Assembly: GCF_030063475.1 (NCBI RefSeq)
Contig: NZ_JASIRT010000005.1
Span: 1-64,000, forward strand
Length of the DNA: 64,000 bases
DNA from: Roseomonas sp. E05
GTDB taxonomy: Bacteria > Pseudomonadota > Alphaproteobacteria > Acetobacterales > Acetobacteraceae
Reading direction: 5' to 3'
A model generated the notes under the pieces. That model saw only the letters and a program-made list of their open reading frames with translations, had not been told where the DNA came from and searched no databases. Positions 60,645 through 64,000 of the stretch are shown in pieces (position 1 is the first letter of the stretch; every line of letters begins with the position of its first letter). A program made the position numbers and the translations under genes.

Positions 60645-61358
60645 CTAGCCGGCCGGCTTCGGCAGCCGCGCCAGGATGCGCTCGGCCAGGGCGTCGTAGT
60701 TCTCGTCGAAATGGTGGCCGCCGCTGGTGCGGATGATCTCCGCCGGCGTGCCCGTGAAGGCGAGGCAGGCCGTCTCGTCCTCCTCGTCCGAGCCATAGAC
60801 GCATTGCACCAGGGCCGGCGGCAGGCCGGGAATCTCGGGCGCGGTCGGCAGCGCGCTGGGCCGAGCCATGCCGATGAAGTCGCCCACCTTGATCTCGAAG
60901 GCGGCATCCTTGGCGAAGGCCAGCAGCGAGATCAGCACCACCCGGTCCTTGCTCTCCGGCTTCATCCGGTTCCAGGCGAAGGGCATGACGTCCGCCCCGA
61001 AGGAGTAGCCGATCAGCGCCACCTTGGGCGTCTGCCACTTCGCCGCATAGAGGGCGATGACGCGGTCCAGCTCGGCGGCCACCGCCTCGGGGGAGCGGCG
61101 GGTCCAGAACCAGTTCAGCGTGTCGAAGCCCACCACCGGCACACCGCGGTTGCGCAGGTAGCGGCCGATGGTGCGGTCCAGATCGCGCCAGCCGCCATCG
61201 CCGGAGAGAATGATGGCGAAGACGTCGCCGCGCTTCTGTCTGGCGGGCAGCTCGACCAGCCAGGAGGAGGTGTCGCGCTGCGCCCAGGCGGAGCGGATGA
61301 AGCCGGGCCGGGCCAGCGCCAGCCCGGCGGCCGCTCCCAGGATCATGCGTCGCTTCAT
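60645..61358 (-). CDS. VirJ/AcvB-domain periplasmic hydrolase
   Basis: A 237-residue protein with a signal peptide ([15 protein letters not shown], cut near AWAQ). The mature part is the PF06057 (VirJ) alpha/beta-hydrolase: [12 protein letters not shown] near residue 51, the nucleophile in [15 protein letters not shown] (Ser119) and the late His in [11 protein letters not shown]. In Agrobacterium and rhizobia, AcvB carries this domain, is co-transcribed with lpiA, and hydrolyses lysyl-phosphatidylglycerol. The same pairing is seen here: its start overlaps the mprF stop by 4 bp. So a lipid-hydrolase role is likely, by homology and context. Confidence 0.87.
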   Translation of the reverse strand: MKRRMILGAAAGLALARPGFIRSAWAQRDTSSWLVELPARQKRGDVFAIILSGDGGWRDLDRTIGRYLRNRGVPVVGFDTLNWFWTRRSPEAVAAELDRVIALYAAKWQTPKVALIGYSFGADVMPFAWNRMKPESKDRVVLISLLAFAKDAAFEIKVGDFIGMARPSALPTAPEIPGLPPALVQCVYGSDEEDETACLAFTGTPAEIIRTSGGHHFDENYDALAERILARLPKPAG

Positions 61359-63997
61359 TTACCGATCACTCCCCGCAAGCCGCCGGCCTGCAGCGCCGCC
61401 ACGTCGGCCAGGACGACCCAGGGGTCGAGCCCGCCCGGCGTGCAGAGGTAGCGCGGCTCCCAGACCGGCTCGAACTTCTCCTTGAAGGCGCGCAGCCCCC
61501 GGAAGTTGTAGAAGCGCTCGCCGCGGCGGAAGACCAGCCCGCCCAGCCGATACCAGACCGGCGCCAGGCGATGGGCCGCAAGGCCGGAGAGCGGCGCCAT
61601 GCCGAGGTCGAAGAACTCGTAGCCCAGCTCCCTGGCGCGCAGGATCAGCCGCAGGAACAGGAAGTCCATGGTGCCGGGCGGCACCTCGGGCAGTTGGCGC
61701 ATCAGGTCGATCGACATCTCGCGGCGCTGCGCCGGCGTCTCCAGCAGCGTGGCGAAGGCGATGATCTCCCCTTCCCGGCCGCGCACCACCGCGACCGACT
61801 GGGCGGTGACGTAGTCCGGCTCGAAGGCGCCGAGCGAGAAGGCCTTCTCGCGCGCCTTGTGCTGCTCCAGCCACGCGCGCGAGACCGCCTCCAGTTCCGG
61901 CAGCAGGGGGGCCACCTCATCGGGCGGCAGCACGGCGAAGGTCAGGCCCTCGCGCTCGGCCCGGTTCAGCGCGCTGCGCAGCGGCTGGCGGGACTTGCCC
62001 TTCAGCTCGAAGCTGGCGAGCGGCACCCGCGCCGCCTCGCCCAGTTTCAGGGGCCGCAGCCCGACATCGATGTAGAGCGGCAGGTTCTCCGGCCGTACCT
62101 GGTAGAAGGCGGCACGACCACCCTGCGCGTCGGCCATCTCGACGAAGCGCCAGACCAGATCCACCCGCCGCTCGCGCGCGCCCACCGGGTCGGACAGCGC
62201 CACCCAGGAGCGGCCGCGGCGGCCGTACATGATGAAGGCATCCCCCTCGGGGGCGAAGAGCAGCGCCTTGTCACCCATCCGCACCAGGTTGGCATCCGCC
62301 CGCCCCTGCGCGGCGACGATGGCGGTGGCGCGCGCCAGCTCCTCCGGCGTCGGCGGGTGCACCCGGCTGCGGGCCGGGCGCAGCAGCGTCCAGAGCCCGG
62401 CGACGAAGAGCGCCAGCACGACGCCGAGCGTGGCGCGCATGCCGCGCGGGGTGCTGGCGTCCAGTTCGAACTGCCACCAGAGCTGGCGGGAATACTCGAC
62501 GTCCCGGTGGGCGAAGAACAGCAGCCAGGCGGCGGCGGCGACCACGCCGGTCACCGCCAGCCACCAGCCCGGCGTCAGGCTCGGAGTGAGCATCCGCGCC
62601 CGCCGGTCGAAACGCTCGCGCGAGACCACCAGGGCGATGCCGAGCAGCGCCAGCAGCGGCAGTTCCAGCTCGCCGCCGCCGCGGGCGATGGAGAGCACCA
62701 GCCCGGCGCCGGTGAGGCAGGTGGCCAGCCACCAGGCGCCGTCCAGCCGGTGCACCAGCCCGTGCGCGACGAAGATCAGCGCCAGCCCGCCGACGCTGGC
62801 CAGCAGGTGCGAGGCCTCGAAGAGCGGCAGCGGCAGCGCGGGCGCGAGCAGGCCGGGCGTGTCCCCGACCGGCGGCGTGACGCCACCGAGCAGCAGCGCC
62901 GCGCCGGCCGCGAAGGCGCCGGCGCCGAGGAAGCGCGGCATCAGCCGGGTGGCGGCGCGCACCGCGCGGGTGCCGCCCTCCAGCAGATGGGCCCGGCGGC
63001 TCACCTCGAAGCCGGCCAGCAGCAGGATCGCCAGGCCGAGCGGCAGGGCGAAGTAGGTCAGCCGGTAGAGCACCAGCGCCGCCGCCACCTGGTCGAGCGG
63101 CACGGCGCTGTTGTGGAAGGCCAGCAGCACCACCGCCTCGAAGACGCCGATGCCGCCCGGCAGGTGGCTGGCGGCGCCGATGGCGATGGCCACGGCATAG
63201 AGCGCCATGAAGGAGGGCAGGTCCACCGCGCCGGGCGGCAGCAGCAGCCACAGGACCGTGGCGGCGGCGCCGATATCCACCAGGGAGATGATGCCCTGCA
63301 GCAGGATCAGCCGCGCCGGCGGCATGCGCAGGACGAAGCGGCCAAGCCGCAGCCCCTTGCGCATCCGCCCCAGCACCGCCACGCCGGCGAGCAGCGCCAG
63401 CAGGGCGCCGGCCAGCAGCCGGAGCAGCATGGCGGGCAGGCCGAACCAGCCGGCCATCGCCTCCGCCTCCAGCAGCAGGCCGAGCGCCGCGACGGCGTAG
63501 AGCCCGAGCACGAAGCTGGCGGTGACGAAGACCAGCAGCCGGCCGATCCGCGCCGGCTCCAGCCCGGCGGCGGCATAGATCCGCCAGCGCACCGCGCTGC
63601 CGGTGAAGGCGCCGACGCCCAGCGTGTTGCTGAGCGCGAAGCCGCAGAAGGCGGCCAGCGCGCCGATGCGTGGCGGCACCGCGCCCGGTGCGACATGCCG
63701 CAGGGCGGAGAGGTCGTAGCCCAGCATCGCCAGGAAGCTGACCGCCGTGGCGCCCACCGCCGCCAGCAGCACCATCAGCGGCTTCGACTGCAGGGCGGCG
63801 ATCACCGCCGGATAGTCCAGTTCGCGCGAGAGGGCCTGCAGCGCGCCCAGTGCCAGCAACGCGAGCAGCACACCGCCAGCCAGCAGCAGCCAGGGCCGCA
63901 GCAGCGCCAGCCGGTGCCGCATGCCCAGGCCGGCGGGCGGCGCGCCCTCCGACTGGGCGGGAGCCGACTCAGGGGTTTCGGCGGTGAGGCCGTTCAT
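61355..63997 (-). CDS. mprF: Phosphatidylglycerol lysyltransferase/flippase MprF (LpiA-like)
   Basis: An 880-residue membrane enzyme that adds lysine (or another amino acid) to phosphatidylglycerol and flips the product outward, lowering cell-surface charge and raising resistance to cationic peptides and acid. The N-terminal half has about 14 helices (from [20 protein letters not shown] to DWEYSR-like VEYSRQLW). The C-terminal half, about 540-870, is the DUF2156 aminoacyl-tRNA-dependent transferase with [16 protein letters not shown] and [16 protein letters not shown]. Its gene ends overlap with the VirJ gene. The start at 63997 is 3 bp from the window edge, so a longer start is possible. Confidence 0.92.
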   Translation of the reverse strand: MNGLTAETPESAPAQSEGAPPAGLGMRHRLALLRPWLLLAGGVLLALLALGALQALSRELDYPAVIAALQSKPLMVLLAAVGATAVSFLAMLGYDLSALRHVAPGAVPPRIGALAAFCGFALSNTLGVGAFTGSAVRWRIYAAAGLEPARIGRLLVFVTASFVLGLYAVAALGLLLEAEAMAGWFGLPAMLLRLLAGALLALLAGVAVLGRMRKGLRLGRFVLRMPPARLILLQGIISLVDIGAAATVLWLLLPPGAVDLPSFMALYAVAIAIGAASHLPGGIGVFEAVVLLAFHNSAVPLDQVAAALVLYRLTYFALPLGLAILLLAGFEVSRRAHLLEGGTRAVRAATRLMPRFLGAGAFAAGAALLLGGVTPPVGDTPGLLAPALPLPLFEASHLLASVGGLALIFVAHGLVHRLDGAWWLATCLTGAGLVLSIARGGGELELPLLALLGIALVVSRERFDRRARMLTPSLTPGWWLAVTGVVAAAAWLLFFAHRDVEYSRQLWWQFELDASTPRGMRATLGVVLALFVAGLWTLLRPARSRVHPPTPEELARATAIVAAQGRADANLVRMGDKALLFAPEGDAFIMYGRRGRSWVALSDPVGARERRVDLVWRFVEMADAQGGRAAFYQVRPENLPLYIDVGLRPLKLGEAARVPLASFELKGKSRQPLRSALNRAEREGLTFAVLPPDEVAPLLPELEAVSRAWLEQHKAREKAFSLGAFEPDYVTAQSVAVVRGREGEIIAFATLLETPAQRREMSIDLMRQLPEVPPGTMDFLFLRLILRARELGYEFFDLGMAPLSGLAAHRLAPVWYRLGGLVFRRGERFYNFRGLRAFKEKFEPVWEPRYLCTPGGLDPWVVLADVAALQAGGLRGVIGK

Positions 63998-64000
63998 CAG

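Overview
This window comes from a very GC-rich alphaproteobacterial chromosome, most likely a Roseomonas-like member of the Acetobacteraceae. The reasons are the codon use (G or C at almost every third position), an NDUFA12-MlaD-DUF2155 gene string, a 180-kDa-type NAD-glutamate dehydrogenase, DUF1127 and CsbD stress proteins, HWE/HisKA_2 sensor kinases, and an MprF plus VirJ-domain pair like rhizobial LpiA/AcvB. The genus is inferred from gene content; no rRNA, tRNA, phage, transposase or CRISPR array was seen.

Layout. 0.3-6 kb: LysR regulator, DUF1127 protein, serA, and a CsbD / membrane protein / CsbD-DUF883-like stress cluster that converges on ppk2. 5-15 kb: JmjC oxygenase, OmpA-like protein and ppk2 on the minus strand, divergent from NAD-glutamate dehydrogenase, then an MFS exporter and a histidine phosphatase. 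15-19 kb: thioesterase, Asp/Glu racemase-type protein, and an ScfR/RamB-type regulator divergent from isocitrate lyase. 19-22 kb: DMT transporter and a nuclease-helicase (DUF2075) fusion. 22-27 kb: a CUT2 sugar ABC operon led by a XylB-like dehydrogenase. 27-31 kb: ftsK and a HisKA_2 kinase. 31-40 kb: an opgH-like glucosyltransferase, and a CUT1 sugar ABC operon with two dehydrogenases behind a LuxR-type regulator. 41-48 kb: threonine dehydratase-like enzyme, HWE kinase, lipoprotein, FemAB-like protein, and the ycjX/ycjF pair. 48-52 kb: a GtrB-GtrA-membrane transferase cassette. 52-56 kb: RidA, a degenerate B12-ribonucleotide-reductase relative, NDUFA12, MlaD and DUF2155. 56-64 kb: otsB-GH15-otsA (trehalose), aat, a VirJ-domain hydrolase and mprF.

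The themes are carbon and osmolyte handling (two sugar importers, glyoxylate shunt, trehalose, glucans), envelope modification (MprF/VirJ, MlaD, Gtr cassette, OpgH) and stress (polyphosphate, CsbD, NAD-GDH).

The most striking non-coding feature is a family of eight intergenic elements of about 60-130 bp. Most are two inverted copies of one unit, and in each unit a GGGGGAATTCnTTCCCCC-type hairpin is followed, outward, by a T-run. Base pairs flanking the core change in a compensating way from copy to copy, which supports a selected RNA hairpin, probably a two-way intrinsic terminator. The most unusual proteins are the catalytically stripped NrdJ-like protein at 52.5-54.0 kb and the PD-(D/E)XK nuclease plus DUF2075 helicase at 20.3-22.4 kb. 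A sharply AT-richer patch of about 300 bp closes the GH15 gene at 58.1-58.4 kb.
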